DNA of 64,000 nucleotides, taken from positions 248,001 to 312,000 of the forward strand of contig JADJNX010000002.1 of assembly GCA_016714125.1 (NCBI GenBank). Direction: 5' to 3'. This document shows, piece by piece, positions 20,240-29,282 of this stretch. The stretch comes from Ignavibacteriales bacterium. Lineage in GTDB: Bacteria; Bacteroidota; Ignavibacteria; Ignavibacteriales; Ignavibacteriaceae. Below the pieces are notes generated by a model. The model had not been told where the DNA came from. It saw only the letters and a program-made list of their open reading frames with translations, and made no database searches. Position numbers and translations under genes: made by a program. How positions within the stretch are numbered: position 1 is the first letter of the stretch; the number at the start of each line of letters is the position of its first letter.

Positions 20240-21010
20240 TTGAAGTCCAAAGTCTTTAAATCCCTTTTGGCTGTTTCTGCCGTTTTTATGTTAGGCGGTT
20301 GCGGCGTATGGGCAGATTTTACCACATATTTTAACCTCTACCACAACGCAAAAACCCTCTACCAGGATGCGGAAGAGATGATTATAAAGGAACGAAAAGA
20401 CCTTTTTGCCATCTCAGAAGCTGCTATTCCTGCCGGAGCAAATGCCAGCCTTCCTAAAGTAATCGAAAAATTTTCAAAACTGCTCCAGTTCCATAACAAA
20501 AGCTCGTATGTTGATGATGCTCTTTTTATGATTGGAAAAGCATTTTTCTACCAAAGAAGTTATATAAAAGCTTCCAGGAAATTTCAGGAACTGATTGCCA
20601 CTCAACCAAACAGCGATTTGGTACTTGATGCAACACTTTGGCTTGCCAAGTCAGAAATTCAGATGAAAAAGTTTACTGAAGGTTTAAAATATCTCGAAGA
20701 AGCCAAACAAAAAGCCACCGTTGAGGAAAACAGGGAGATTCTCACCGAAGTATATATTGAAGAAGTAAGATATCTTAAATTCTCCGAAAAATATACTGAA
20801 GCGATTCAAAAACTTAAAGACCTTGTATCAATCAATCTTTCTGATGAAATTTCAGCAAAAGCACAATTTGAAGTGGGTGAACTCTATTTTGAAAAAATGA
20901 AGGAGTTTTCACTTGCTGCCGATGCTTATAAGGCAACTCTGGAATTTGATCCCCTTTCGATATTGAATACAAGTCAAAACTGGCTTATAGTATCTGTCTC
21001 AGAAAAATGA
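20240..21010 (+). CDS. PorW/SprE-like TPR lipoprotein, N-terminal fragment
   Basis: A lipoprotein signal peptide (LLAVSAVFMLGGCG, Cys at about residue 21) leads into WADFTTYFNLYHNAKTLYQDAEE, which resembles the start of the T9SS lipoproteins SprE/PorW. TPR-like helical repeats follow (YVDDALFMIGKAFFYQRSYIKASRKFQELI). PorW links parts of the T9SS motor and translocon in the periplasm, which suits a genome full of T9SS cargo. The start is TTG at 20240. The frame breaks at about 20965; the other frame gives YKSKLAYSICLRKMNKIDE, joining the next fragment. The family assignment rests on pattern and context only. Confidence 0.55.
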   Translation: MKSKVFKSLLAVSAVFMLGGCGVWADFTTYFNLYHNAKTLYQDAEEMIIKERKDLFAISEAAIPAGANASLPKVIEKFSKLLQFHNKSSYVDDALFMIGKAFFYQRSYIKASRKFQELIATQPNSDLVLDATLWLAKSEIQMKKFTEGLKYLEEAKQKATVEENREILTEVYIEEVRYLKFSEKYTEAIQKLKDLVSINLSDEISAKAQFEVGELYFEKMKEFSLAADAYKATLEFDPLSILNTSQNWLIVSVSEK

Positions 21011-21822
21011 ACAAAATTGATGAATCTCAGGAAAACTTACAACAAATGTCGAAAGAGTTTAAGTTTTTAGAGAAACTTGATGAGATCATGCTTCAAAAGG
21101 GTCTTAATCTAAAACAGCTTCAGAAATATGACGAAGCCTACAAACAATTTTATACCCTCGATACTCTGGCAGTTAACTCAGTCTCTTCCGGTATAGCCCG
21201 TTTTGAGATGGGTGACATGTATGAAAATAATCTCAAAAACTTTGATTCCGCTTATGTCTATTATCTCAAAGCGGAAAAAAGTGCTTCAACCGCGGAATAT
21301 GTCCCCAGAATAAAAGAAAAAGCAACTCTCTTTAAAAGATATGAAGGGTTGCAAACCAATCTTTATGTTTACACAAGGCAACTTGCCTACCTCGCAGACC
21401 CGATCGAATTTAAAAGAGATTCTTTAAAATTTTATGCCGATTCAGCGGATGCAAAACTTGCTGATCTCTTTTCGGTACCTGTAGAACTCTCTGATTCTGC
21501 AAAACGGGCTCTTGACTCACTTAAAGCAGTAAAAGACTCTCTGGATAACCTGGCTAAGATTGAACCCCCCGAACAATTTGGTGAAGATGAAATGGTTCAG
21601 GGCAGACCAAAACAGGGTGATGACCCAAATGCAAAAGGGAGCGGGACAAATCCCAACCAGCCACCCGTAATTCAGAAAAAGGGATGGGCACCCGTGATGC
21701 CGGTAATCTCCGCCGATTCCCTCAACTCACTTTTGGTTCAAGTCTATTTTGATCTTGGGAATGTTTTTACGGTGAAATTATTCTTCCCGATTCATCTTAC
21801 TACTATTACACCAAAATGTTGA
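21007..21822 (+). CDS. PorW/SprE-like TPR lipoprotein, middle fragment
   Basis: This continues the TPR array (QKGLNLKQLQKYDEAYKQFY; ARFEMGDMYENNLKNFDSAYVYY), followed by a Pro/Gly/Asp-rich linker (DEMVQGRPKQGDDPNAKGSG) and ADSLNSLLVQVYFDLGN. A T is missing in the run near 21773-21777: with it restored the sequence reads LGNVFYGEIILPDSSYYYYTKMLKDYP and enters the next fragment. The ATG at 21007 is an internal Met and not a start. Confidence 0.5.
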   Translation: MNKIDESQENLQQMSKEFKFLEKLDEIMLQKGLNLKQLQKYDEAYKQFYTLDTLAVNSVSSGIARFEMGDMYENNLKNFDSAYVYYLKAEKSASTAEYVPRIKEKATLFKRYEGLQTNLYVYTRQLAYLADPIEFKRDSLKFYADSADAKLADLFSVPVELSDSAKRALDSLKAVKDSLDNLAKIEPPEQFGEDEMVQGRPKQGDDPNAKGSGTNPNQPPVIQKKGWAPVMPVISADSLNSLLVQVYFDLGNVFTVKLFFPIHLTTITPKC

Positions 21823-22601
21823 AGGATTATCCGCAATCAAAATATACGGGTCAGGCGTTATTTTCTCTCGGGAACTATTATTTCGACAAAAATGAAAAAG
21901 CCACCGCTGATTCCATTTTTCAGGTAGTTTACGAAAACTATAAAAACGAATCAGTTGTTAACCTTGCGGCAGATAAACTTGGAAAACCAAAAGTTGTGCT
22001 TAACACTGCCCCCGCTGATGTGCTTTTTGAAGAGGCAGAGGGAATCTATTTTGACAAACAGTATGGTGAAGCAGTTAAAAAATACTGGAGTGTTTATAAA
22101 CTCTACCCCGAAACTTTTACTGCCCCAAAATCTTTGCTTGCTGCAGGTTTTACTCTTGAAAATGATCTAAATCTTGTTGATTCTGCATTTGCAGTTTACG
22201 ATACGCTTGTTACGAGATACCCGCAGACGCGATTCACAAATAAGATTTTACCAAAAGTTAACTTCTACAAAGAAGAAAAAGCACGGATTAAAAAAGCCAT
22301 TGACGACTCATTGAAAGTTATTCAGGACAGTTTAAAGGCAGATTCGATTGCTCGAAATACACCAAAAATTGATTCCACTTCGATAAAATTGCCTGATTCA
22401 CTAAAAAATATTCCGGGTAATCTAAATCAAAAAACTGATTCACTAAAAAATATCCCGGGTGTTCCCGATCAAAATAGTGACTCACTTAAAAAATTGCAGG
22501 AGAGTGTTGATCCTTTTTCAGACACAAAACAAAATTTTCCGATTCCGTCTGATACAATAAATCGGCCGAAAAAAGAAGAACTAAAAGAGGAGATTCCACC
22601 A
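21816..22601 (+). CDS. PorW/SprE-like TPR lipoprotein, C-terminal fragment
   Basis: Further TPR units are seen (YPQSKYTGQALFSLGNYYF; AEGIYFDKQYGEAVKKYW; DSAFAVYDTLVTRYPQTRF), then a low-complexity tail with repeated DSLKNIPG. As given, the frame runs on into the AlbA_2 protein. Removing one A from the run at 22569-22574 would instead end this protein at TAA 22582-22584, with an AGGAG ribosome site then serving a TTG start at 22602. I favour two genes. Confidence 0.5.
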
Positions 22602-23267
22602 TTGACAAATTTCATCAAGCGGCGCGACCTTCTCGATCTCATCGAAGAGGGTGAAAGCAGTACAACAGAATTTAAGTTGAAGTTTACGGAACCTGAAAAG
22701 ATTGCCAAGGTAATGATCTCTTTTGCCAATACAAAAGGTGGTTACCTCATTTTTGGTGTGAATGACGATAAAAAGGTGGTGGGTCTTGAGAGTGAAAAAA
22801 CGGAATATGAGTTTATTAAAGAGACTACAAATTTTTATATAACCCCCGAAATCGATTTTTTGGTTCAGTTTATAAACATCGATCAAAAAGAACTTGTTGT
22901 GGTTTTTATCCCTGAATCATTTAACAAACCACACCGTATTCAGGATTATAAAGAAGACCTCGACCTCAATACCGCCCAGGTTTACATTAGAGTGAACGAC
23001 AAAAGTCTGCCTGCCTCAAAACAGATGATAAGGATTATGAGAGCCCAAAGCTCATCAAGCCCACTTGTAAAATACGCTATTGGTGATCTCGAAAAAAAGG
23101 TGTTTTTTTACCTTGAGAGCCATGAGACGATTGATGTAAATACCCTCGCCAAAACCGCCAACATCTCAGGAAGAAGGGCATCCCGCACACTCGTAACGAT
23201 GGTAAGAGCCGGCTCACTTTATATCCACACCAAGGATAATGGAGAAGAGTTTTTTACCGTAGCCTGA
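22602..23267 (+). CDS. AlbA_2/Schlafen-type putative DNA-binding protein
   Basis: From TTG 22602 (AGGAG 8-9 bases upstream) the product has 221 residues. Residues 8-130 fit the AlbA_2 domain (formerly divergent AAA-4): EGESSTTEFKLKF, then IAKVMISFANTKGGYLIFGVND, the most typical stretch, and later YIRVNDKSLPAS. The last 60 residues look like a winged helix (IDVNTLAKTANISGRRASRTLVTMVRAG). Such proteins often act as regulators, but the target is unknown. The frame is continuous with the preceding TPR gene, so a fused protein is possible; a cytosolic DNA-binding domain on a periplasmic lipoprotein would make little sense. Confidence 0.65.
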   Translation: MTNFIKRRDLLDLIEEGESSTTEFKLKFTEPEKIAKVMISFANTKGGYLIFGVNDDKKVVGLESEKTEYEFIKETTNFYITPEIDFLVQFINIDQKELVVVFIPESFNKPHRIQDYKEDLDLNTAQVYIRVNDKSLPASKQMIRIMRAQSSSSPLVKYAIGDLEKKVFFYLESHETIDVNTLAKTANISGRRASRTLVTMVRAGSLYIHTKDNGEEFFTVA

Positions 23268-23270
23268 TTT

Positions 23271-23837
23271 TTATGTGTTGGTTGTCCTGTTGGAATTAAA
23301 CACTTTTCTGAGCTCGTAAATTGTAATGCCGTATGCCACGGCAACATTTAATGATTGTTTTATTCCATATTGTGGAATTTCTACCGACAGATCACACAGA
23401 TCAAGCAGAGCCTGATTCACACCTGTAATTTCATTACCGATTATAAAAAGCAAAGGAAATATCTCTTTTGAGATATCTGTATAATTAACTGAATTGTCGG
23501 TCAGTTCAAGCGCAACAATTGTGTAACCCATTGTTTTGTAATCCTTCACCACGTCAACGGGATCTTTCACAAACTCCCAGGCAACACTTTCCGTGGCACC
23601 CAAAGCAGTTTTCATTATATCTTTAACGGGAGGGGCAGGAGTATATCCACACAAATACAATTTTTCAATCATAACACCATCAGATGTTCTAAAAACAGAA
23701 CCCACATTATAGCTGCTCCTTATTGAATCAAGAAGAACCACAACCGGCATTTTTTCGACTTCATGGAGTGTGTCAGGTTTTGCTCTGTTCACCGATATCT
23801 CGGCGTGGCTTAACTTCCGGTTACCCATTGTTGTCAA
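23271..23837 (-). CDS. SpoU/TrmH-family RNA methyltransferase
   Basis: The 188-residue product has the SPOUT knotted fold motifs: motif 1 LLDSIRSSYNVGSVFRTSDG, motif 2 LFIIGNEITGVNQALLDLCD and motif 3 VEIPQYGIKQSLNVAVAYGITIYE, with the conserved Asn, Glu and Ser-Leu-Asn residues that bind SAM. It would 2'-O-methylate a ribose in tRNA or rRNA. Its length suits a single-domain TrmH-like enzyme; the exact site cannot be read from sequence. Its start overlaps the end of rlmN by 17 bases, and it is the last gene of the minus-strand run from 27062. Confidence 0.88.
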   Translation of the reverse strand: MTTMGNRKLSHAEISVNRAKPDTLHEVEKMPVVVLLDSIRSSYNVGSVFRTSDGVMIEKLYLCGYTPAPPVKDIMKTALGATESVAWEFVKDPVDVVKDYKTMGYTIVALELTDNSVNYTDISKEIFPLLFIIGNEITGVNQALLDLCDLSVEIPQYGIKQSLNVAVAYGITIYELRKVFNSNRTTNT

Positions 23838-24894
23838 TCACCATCCCTGCCAACTGACCACATGCAGCGGCTATCTCATCCCCTTGGGTATCACGAACCA
23901 AAACTGTAACATCCTCGTCCCTAAGTCTCTCTGCAAACTCTTCTATTCTGTCTCTTGAGGTTGGGCGCAGCTCTCCCGAAAATCCTTCAGGATGCATGTG
24001 TTCAAGGGAGTTAAATTTTATGATATTAACTTTGGAAGGCATCCGGCGGCACAGTTTTCCGAGAGCTTTGATGTCCCTGTCTGTGTCGTTGATCCCCTCA
24101 AGCATGGTATATTCGTAAGTGATGCGGGTGTTTGTCTTTTTGATGTAATATTCAATCGCTTCAATATTCTCTTTTAACGAATATTTGGCATTAATCGGCA
24201 TAATTTTGGTGCGGGTGTCTTCAAAACAGGAATGAAGTGAGAGTGCAAGTTTTGGTCTTAAACCTGTATCTGCGAGGTCTCTTATTCTTGGAGCAATTCC
24301 GGCAGTGGAAACTGTAATTTTTTTTAGTGTAATCCCCTGGGTGGTATCCTGAGCAAATATTTCCAGTGACTTAACCGTTGCATCATAATTGAGAAGTGGC
24401 TCCCCCATCCCCATATAAACGATGTTTGTGATCTCTCTGTTGTTTGCCCTTTGAGCAATGGCATACTGGTCGAATATCTCACCTGCGGTAAGATTTCTTT
24501 TATATCCCATCAGTCCTGTGGCACAAAATTTACAATCGAGAGGGCATCCAACCTGGGTTGAAACGCAGAGTGTAACTCTTTTTTCCTCCGGAATAATCAC
24601 ACATTCGATGAGATGATCAAGTCCTGTCTTTAATAACAGCTTAACAGTGCCCTCAGAGCTCGAAACAGATGTGTTTGTGAGTTCAAGGGTGTTCAAAATT
24701 GTGGTATCCCTTAACTTCTCCCTGAGAGGTTTTGAGAGATTTAACATCCCTTCAAAATCGTCAATCAGATAATTATACATCCAGTTAAAAACCTGCTCCC
24801 CTCTGAACGGTTTTTCGCCATTCTCAGAAAACCATGTTTTTAATTCCGGAAGTGTCATCCCCTTTAATTGTACTTTTTTTGTTTCAGTTGTCAT
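23821..24894 (-). CDS. rlmN: Dual-specificity 23S rRNA A2503/tRNA A37 C2-methyltransferase RlmN
   Basis: This radical SAM enzyme methylates C2 of A2503 in 23S rRNA and A37 of some tRNAs. I take ATG 24894 (MTTETKKVQLKGM); the frame is open further up, but that would overlap the end of queG. The product has 357 residues. GEKPFRGEQVFNWMYNYL is the N-terminal RlmN domain; the cluster motif is CPLDCKFCATG (CX3CX2C), followed by NIVYMGMGEPLLNYD and SLHSCFEDTRTKIMPINAKY. The resolving Cys lies in the C-terminal EIAAACGQLAG. All key residues are present. Confidence 0.95.
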   Translation of the reverse strand: MTTETKKVQLKGMTLPELKTWFSENGEKPFRGEQVFNWMYNYLIDDFEGMLNLSKPLREKLRDTTILNTLELTNTSVSSSEGTVKLLLKTGLDHLIECVIIPEEKRVTLCVSTQVGCPLDCKFCATGLMGYKRNLTAGEIFDQYAIAQRANNREITNIVYMGMGEPLLNYDATVKSLEIFAQDTTQGITLKKITVSTAGIAPRIRDLADTGLRPKLALSLHSCFEDTRTKIMPINAKYSLKENIEAIEYYIKKTNTRITYEYTMLEGINDTDRDIKALGKLCRRMPSKVNIIKFNSLEHMHPEGFSGELRPTSRDRIEEFAERLRDEDVTVLVRDTQGDEIAAACGQLAGMVIDNNG

Positions 24895-24937
24895 TTGTTT
24901 TTTCTTTTGATAAATTCGCTGTTTCTTCTCATCCCTT

Positions 24938-25450
24938 TTAATTTGCTTCGGAGAACAGGGCTCTCTGCAAAGATTTTTTGAATTGATCATTTTCAATTTT
25001 GTCAAAAAAATCGGGATCAAACTCTTTATTTAACGACGATAGAGAGAATTCGTCAGAAATGTTACTCCCGCTTTTAAAGTCGGGAGTTTTTGTCTCTTGT
25101 TTAAATTTTATGTTCCAGGGACAAACATCCTGGCAGATATCACATCCAAATATCCATTCTTCCATTTTCCCTTCAAACTCGCCGGCAATTTCTCCTTTGT
25201 TCTCGATCGTGAGGAAGGAGATACATCTGCTGCCATCAACAACATATTCTTGTCTGATTGCATCTGTTGGACATGCATCGATACAAGCGGTGCAACTTCC
25301 ACAATGATCTTCAACCACAACGGATGGGGGAAATTCGAGATTAGTAAAAACATTTGCAATAAAAAACCAGCTTCCCCACTCCAAATTAATTATATTGGTA
25401 TGTTTCCCCATCCAGCCCAATCCGGCTCTTAAAGCCCAGGCTTTATCCAT
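24938..25450 (-). CDS. queG: Epoxyqueuosine reductase QueG, C-terminal fragment
   Basis: QueG performs the last step of queuosine synthesis in tRNA, reducing epoxyqueuosine with cobalamin and two 4Fe-4S clusters. This part holds KAWALRAGLGWMGKHTN, the first cluster motif CGSCTACIDACPTDAI and the second CDICQDVCPWN. It is joined to the next fragment by a frameshift near 25457-25480: the correct text reads SYVDTGAVMDKAWALRAGLG. The tail after the second cluster is short, so the protein is of the compact type without HEAT repeats. Confidence 0.9.
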   Translation of the reverse strand: MDKAWALRAGLGWMGKHTNIINLEWGSWFFIANVFTNLEFPPSVVVEDHCGSCTACIDACPTDAIRQEYVVDGSRCISFLTIENKGEIAGEFEGKMEEWIFGCDICQDVCPWNIKFKQETKTPDFKSGSNISDEFSLSSLNKEFDPDFFDKIENDQFKKSLQRALFSEAN

Positions 25451-25843
25451 AACCGCACCCGTGTCAACATAACTTTTTGTTTCACAGCCGGGTATAAAAT
25501 CTTTAACTCATCCTCAAACAGTTTTAACTTTTCCCATATCACGAGATGATAATCTCTTCCCCAGGCGTATCTTGAAACCTTTCCCGTTTCCGGGGAATAC
25601 TCTCCCGGTTGCCAGTAGTTAAGTCCAAGTGAAATTACAGATTTTGCAGAAGGAAGAATGGTTGTTGGATCAAATCTCTTTTCCCTGTTTTTTTCCATAT
25701 AGGCCATGGAGCCATGATATCCTGCATTTAACCATTCTGATAGACGGGCAGTTTCAATTTCCAGTTTTCAATTTCAGCAAACCCAACAAGATCAAAGCCG
25801 AGTTTTTGTGCAAGTGCCTCAGTTTCTTTTTTTTGGTCACCAC
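25429..25843 (-). CDS. queG: Epoxyqueuosine reductase QueG, N-terminal fragment
   Basis: This is the first third of QueG, broken at least twice. From 25707 downward the frame reads MAYMEKNREKRFDPTTILPSAKSVISLGLNYW, the typical QueG stretch. Upstream of it another frame gives ETARLSEWLNAGYHGS, and a third gives ETEALAQKLGFDLVGFAEIENW, the usual N-terminus. The start is probably GTG at 25840 or 25843, overlapping the stop of the Rieske gene, but the A8 run at 25827-25834 hides the exact frame. The gene is complete in content. Confidence 0.75.
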
Positions 25844-26172
25844 TTCCAATGGGGAGTTTCTTCCTCTACGGTTACATATACATAACCGTCCTTTATCTCA
25901 ACGGGGAAAACCCTCAATCCATGCCTTCCGGTGTCCTTGTTTCCGGTTTCGAGTTCAAATCTCCAACCGTGGATTGGACAAACGACAAAACCATCCTCAA
26001 TAAAACCTGAGTAAATAGCCGCCGGATGTTGGTGAGGACAAATATTGCTTAAAGCATGGATTTTATCACCTACTTTGAAGATTGCAACCTCCTCACTATT
26101 TACAATATACCGCTTTCCTTCACCTTCGGTAAGTTGCGAGACTTTGCACAGTTTTTTAGTCTTCGAGTCCAT
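25837..26172 (-). CDS. Rieske 2Fe-2S ferredoxin-like protein
   Basis: The 111-residue protein has the Rieske motifs CPHQH (residues 45-49) and CPIHGW (residues 65-70), which supply two Cys and two His ligands to a 2Fe-2S cluster. Its size and the GDKIHALSNICPH approach resemble the NirD-like or dioxygenase-ferredoxin group. It carries electrons to an unknown partner. It lies between an MBL hydrolase and queG, overlapping the probable queG start, so it may serve an enzyme of this operon, possibly QueG; that is speculation. Confidence 0.88.
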   Translation of the reverse strand: MDSKTKKLCKVSQLTEGEGKRYIVNSEEVAIFKVGDKIHALSNICPHQHPAAIYSGFIEDGFVVCPIHGWRFELETGNKDTGRHGLRVFPVEIKDGYVYVTVEEETPHWKW

Positions 26173-26213
26173 GTTTCTCCAACGGCGGATCGCCTGTTTG
26201 ATTGAGAATTAAA

Positions 26214-27062
26214 TCAGATTGCTAAAATTTTCTCCTTAATTCCGTATCCACTCTCTTTTTTCTCTATCTTAACCCCCACGACTTTTGGGTCGTGCTGGAG
26301 TATGAGAGTCCAATCTTCTTCAACTGCAGCAGCATAAACTTCCTTTTTCTCCTGCAAAGTGACCAACGGCTGTAAGTCATACCCCATAATATAAGGAAGA
26401 GGAACATGACCGTGTGTTGGCACAAGATCGGCACAATAAAAGAGCGTATTTGAAGTGTCGGAAATCTTCACACACTGTTGCCCAAATGTATGTCCGTTAA
26501 TCATCTTTAGAGTGATTCCATCGAGAAATTCTTCGGTATTATCATCAATAAGTTCAAGGACACCCGCCTGCATCAAAGGTTCAAAATTGCTTTTGATGTA
26601 ACTTCCTCTGTCCCGGTCTGAAGGATTAATCCCCCACTCAAAGTTTTTCTTTTTTACATAATAACGTGCATTTGGGAAAGCAGGAATAAAACTTTCACCT
26701 TTTGCTTTGACTGAACCACCTGTATGGTCGAAATGCAGATGTGTCAGAAGGACTTTTGTTATATCGTCAGGGACAAGTCCTTCAATTTCAAGAGATTTTT
26801 CAAGCGAAACATTTGGATCAATCGCATAGATGCTCCGTGATTTTTCATTCCATCGATCCCCCATCCCGGTATCAATGAGCATTTTTTCATTGTCCCATTC
26901 CAAAAGGAGTAACCTTGTTGCCATTGCAATTCTGTTTGATTCATCTGCGGGATTGGTTTTTTCCCATAAAGGTTTAGGAATGATGCCAAACATGGCTCCA
27001 CCATCAAGGGCAATATAGCCAGCTTCCAACACTTTTACTGAATATTTACCTATTCTCATCAC
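26214..27062 (-). CDS. MBL-fold metallohydrolase
   Basis: The 282-residue protein has the metallo-beta-lactamase metal motif HLHFDHTGG (about residues 107-115), the preceding LIDTGMGDRW strand, a later His in MINGHTFGQQ and an Asp in LFYCADLVPTHGH. These ligands should bind two metal ions. The general form is that of MBL-fold hydrolases annotated as lactonase-like; the substrate is unknown. It is first in a minus-strand run ending with the SpoU gene, 41 bases before the Rieske gene, and is divergent from the oxidoreductase at 27141. Confidence 0.88.
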   Translation of the reverse strand: MMRIGKYSVKVLEAGYIALDGGAMFGIIPKPLWEKTNPADESNRIAMATRLLLLEWDNEKMLIDTGMGDRWNEKSRSIYAIDPNVSLEKSLEIEGLVPDDITKVLLTHLHFDHTGGSVKAKGESFIPAFPNARYYVKKKNFEWGINPSDRDRGSYIKSNFEPLMQAGVLELIDDNTEEFLDGITLKMINGHTFGQQCVKISDTSNTLFYCADLVPTHGHVPLPYIMGYDLQPLVTLQEKKEVYAAAVEEDWTLILQHDPKVVGVKIEKKESGYGIKEKILAI

Positions 27063-27140
27063 TTTTCTTTATTTTTATGTAGCACAAAAATAATAAAATC
27101 ATAAATCGTTTTCCTCCTGTTTTTTTAGAGGCCCATTTAA

Positions 27141-28679
27141 TTGAATAAACCTGAAAAATTTGATGTTCTAATCGCCGGAAGCAGTTTAGCCGAATTCTCT
27201 GCCGGTATCGTGTTGCAAAAGTTTTTTGGCAAAAAAACTGCCATTGTAACCGGAATAAACAACAACAATGATTCACAACCTGTTGATTTTTTATCTGCTT
27301 CCCTTTTTGCCGGACAGATGGAACCTGATAGCTTTATCAGGAAAATTTCCAACTACCTTACCGACAATAAACTTACCTGGGAAAAACTTCCCACTGTTTA
27401 TGAACGGCATTTTTATCCCAAATGGAGATTAAATCTTTCCGATAATCTTGCTGCTTACATGGGTGAACTAAAAAAACTTTTCCCTAAAGATAAAGGCAAT
27501 ATAGATATTTATTTTCGGGATATCCAACATGCTGCCGATTATACCAGTTTTTTTCTTCTTCGTTTTATACTCCCCCCGATCCTGCATGCTGTTAGTGAAA
27601 GATTTTTTGCAACAGGGAAAAAGTTTGCAACCCTCTCTGTTGAAGAATTTATTGATTCATTCTCACAGGATAAAAATCTAAAAACAGCCTTGAGTGGACA
27701 ACTCCAGAATTTTGCATCCTGCCGTGAAAGTACAGGATTTATCTTTCATGCCATGAATATGATGGGAACTTTGAACGGTGCCTTTGCTCCCAAGGGTGGT
27801 CCTGGGGCGATGTACAATCTACTCAAATCGAGTTACATCTCCCACGGCGGAACACTTTTGGAATCATCAACAATTGACGAAATAACCATCTCAGGGAAAC
27901 AAATAAAAGAACTATCGGTTATTGATTTAGATGGTACGATTTCCCCAATGAAGTGTAAAAAAATATTTTGGGGAATGGGAATGGAAAATCTTCCCGCACT
28001 TGTGAAAGATGAAAAAACCAGGGCATATCTTACAGATCTAAGTCCTGTCAAGGAATTTGTACCTTACCCCATACTGTTCCAAATAAACTTTAATGACGGG
28101 ATAAAAAAACTCACCTCAAAAGGTGAGATATTTCGACTTTTCCCTTCAAATCAAGCAGATGCCGACGAAATTCCACAAGGGTGTAACCTTTATCCTGTTT
28201 ATTCAGCAGAATCCACCGATTCCATTCCTGATAAATATATCGCTGTTGTTTTTGTGAATGGTGACGATCCGGGAGCTTTCCTTCAAAATGAAAAGAGTAT
28301 TTCTGACCTGAAGGATTATCTGATGGATATGATCAATTTATATATAAAAGATTTTGGCGGTTGTATATCTTCAGTTGAACAGATTAAACCCGGTGGGTTA
28401 ACAAAAGGCTTTTATATTAATCCTTTTGGCACAGTGATGCCGTCAACCGGTAAAATAAAAACACAACTTCACAAAAATCCTTACAGGTTAAATAATCTTT
28501 TTGTTACAGGTGCAGACCTCTTTATTCCGGGTGTAACAGCTTCGATTATGTCGGGAATTACTACTGTGGGTGTGGCTTTTGGGTCTTATCGATTTTTCCG
28601 GTTCTTCCGCTATTTGAAGCAACAGGCAAATAAAAAAGTGAAGATAAAAATCAAACCGTTAAAGGTAAAAAGATTTTAA
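27141..28679 (+). CDS. FAD-dependent oxidoreductase (phytoene-desaturase-like)
   Basis: The 512-residue product starts at TTG 27141 with AGAGG nine bases upstream. The N-terminal FDVLIAGSSLAEFSAGIVL is a variant of the GxGxxG dinucleotide-binding site, in which the glycines are partly replaced by Ser and Ala. The C-terminal NNLFVTGADLFIPGVTASIMSGITTVGVA matches the FAD-closing motif of the phytoene desaturase and amine-oxidase superfamily. No carotenoid genes are nearby. The substrate is unknown, and the altered first glycines make catalysis uncertain. Confidence 0.7.
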   Translation: MNKPEKFDVLIAGSSLAEFSAGIVLQKFFGKKTAIVTGINNNNDSQPVDFLSASLFAGQMEPDSFIRKISNYLTDNKLTWEKLPTVYERHFYPKWRLNLSDNLAAYMGELKKLFPKDKGNIDIYFRDIQHAADYTSFFLLRFILPPILHAVSERFFATGKKFATLSVEEFIDSFSQDKNLKTALSGQLQNFASCRESTGFIFHAMNMMGTLNGAFAPKGGPGAMYNLLKSSYISHGGTLLESSTIDEITISGKQIKELSVIDLDGTISPMKCKKIFWGMGMENLPALVKDEKTRAYLTDLSPVKEFVPYPILFQINFNDGIKKLTSKGEIFRLFPSNQADADEIPQGCNLYPVYSAESTDSIPDKYIAVVFVNGDDPGAFLQNEKSISDLKDYLMDMINLYIKDFGGCISSVEQIKPGGLTKGFYINPFGTVMPSTGKIKTQLHKNPYRLNNLFVTGADLFIPGVTASIMSGITTVGVAFGSYRFFRFFRYLKQQANKKVKIKIKPLKVKRF

Positions 28680-28690
28680 TTTTAGGAGTA

Positions 28691-28740
28691 AAGTAGAGAA
28701 GAAATAAGGTTCTTTTCAGGGAATCCTCTCTTCTCTACTT
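28691..28740. terminator. Inverted repeat between convergent genes
   Basis: AAGTAGAGAAG pairs with CTTCTCTACTT (11 bp) around a 28-base loop, between the stops of the oxidoreductase and the ferredoxin. It may end transcription from both sides, though the loop is long and T runs are weak. Confidence 0.4.
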
Positions 28741-28755
28741 CACAAAAACTTTTAG

Positions 28756-29088
28756 TTATCTGCCGAGTTCGTCGAGATAATCTTTTTTCTTCAGAAGTTC
28801 TTCTTCTGTTTCTACATGATTTGGATCAGGCAGGCAGCAGTCAACCGGACATACAGCAGCGCACTGAGGTTCATCATGGAATCCTTTGCACTCGGTACAT
28901 TTATCGGGTGAGATATAATAAAAATCTGCTGAAAAGAATCCATCAGCACCTGAAGGCGCAGCCGCTCCTTCACCATAAGTTTTTCCTGCGAGCTCCCACT
29001 CTCTACCACCTTCATAGATTGCAGTATTGGGACATTCAGGTTCACAAGCTCCACAATTGATACAATCAGTCGTGATAAATATTGCCAT
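28756..29088 (-). CDS. 2[4Fe-4S] ferredoxin
   Basis: The 110-residue protein has cluster motif 1 CINCGACEPECPN (from residue 10) and motif 2 CTECKGFHDEPQCAAVCPVDC. The insertion between the second and third Cys of motif 2 and the C-terminal extension are marks of Alvin-type (YfhL-like) ferredoxins. These have low redox potentials and donate electrons to radical SAM enzymes or reductive metabolism; several radical SAM proteins are encoded in this window (KamA, RlmN, HemW). It stands alone, with a leader of about 190 bases before the next gene. Confidence 0.92.
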   Translation of the reverse strand: MAIFITTDCINCGACEPECPNTAIYEGGREWELAGKTYGEGAAAPSGADGFFSADFYYISPDKCTECKGFHDEPQCAAVCPVDCCLPDPNHVETEEELLKKKDYLDELGR

Positions 29089-29282
29089 AGTTATTTCTCC
29101 AATTTTTCAAATATTTAAATCAGAATTTAAAGTCTTAAAATAAATATTTTTGATAAAAGAACAATGAGTTGAAAAATTTTAATTGTAATAGACAAGATTA
29201 ATCAAATTTTTTGTTTCAATCAATAGATAAGAAGAGTATTACTTCGATTTTGTTTATTTTTAAACGATTAAATGAAGAAATT

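Noticed and set aside
21816..23267. True fusion of a TPR lipoprotein and AlbA_2 domain
   Set aside because: A ribosome site and start lie between the parts, and a one-base change gives a stop; kept only as an alternative.
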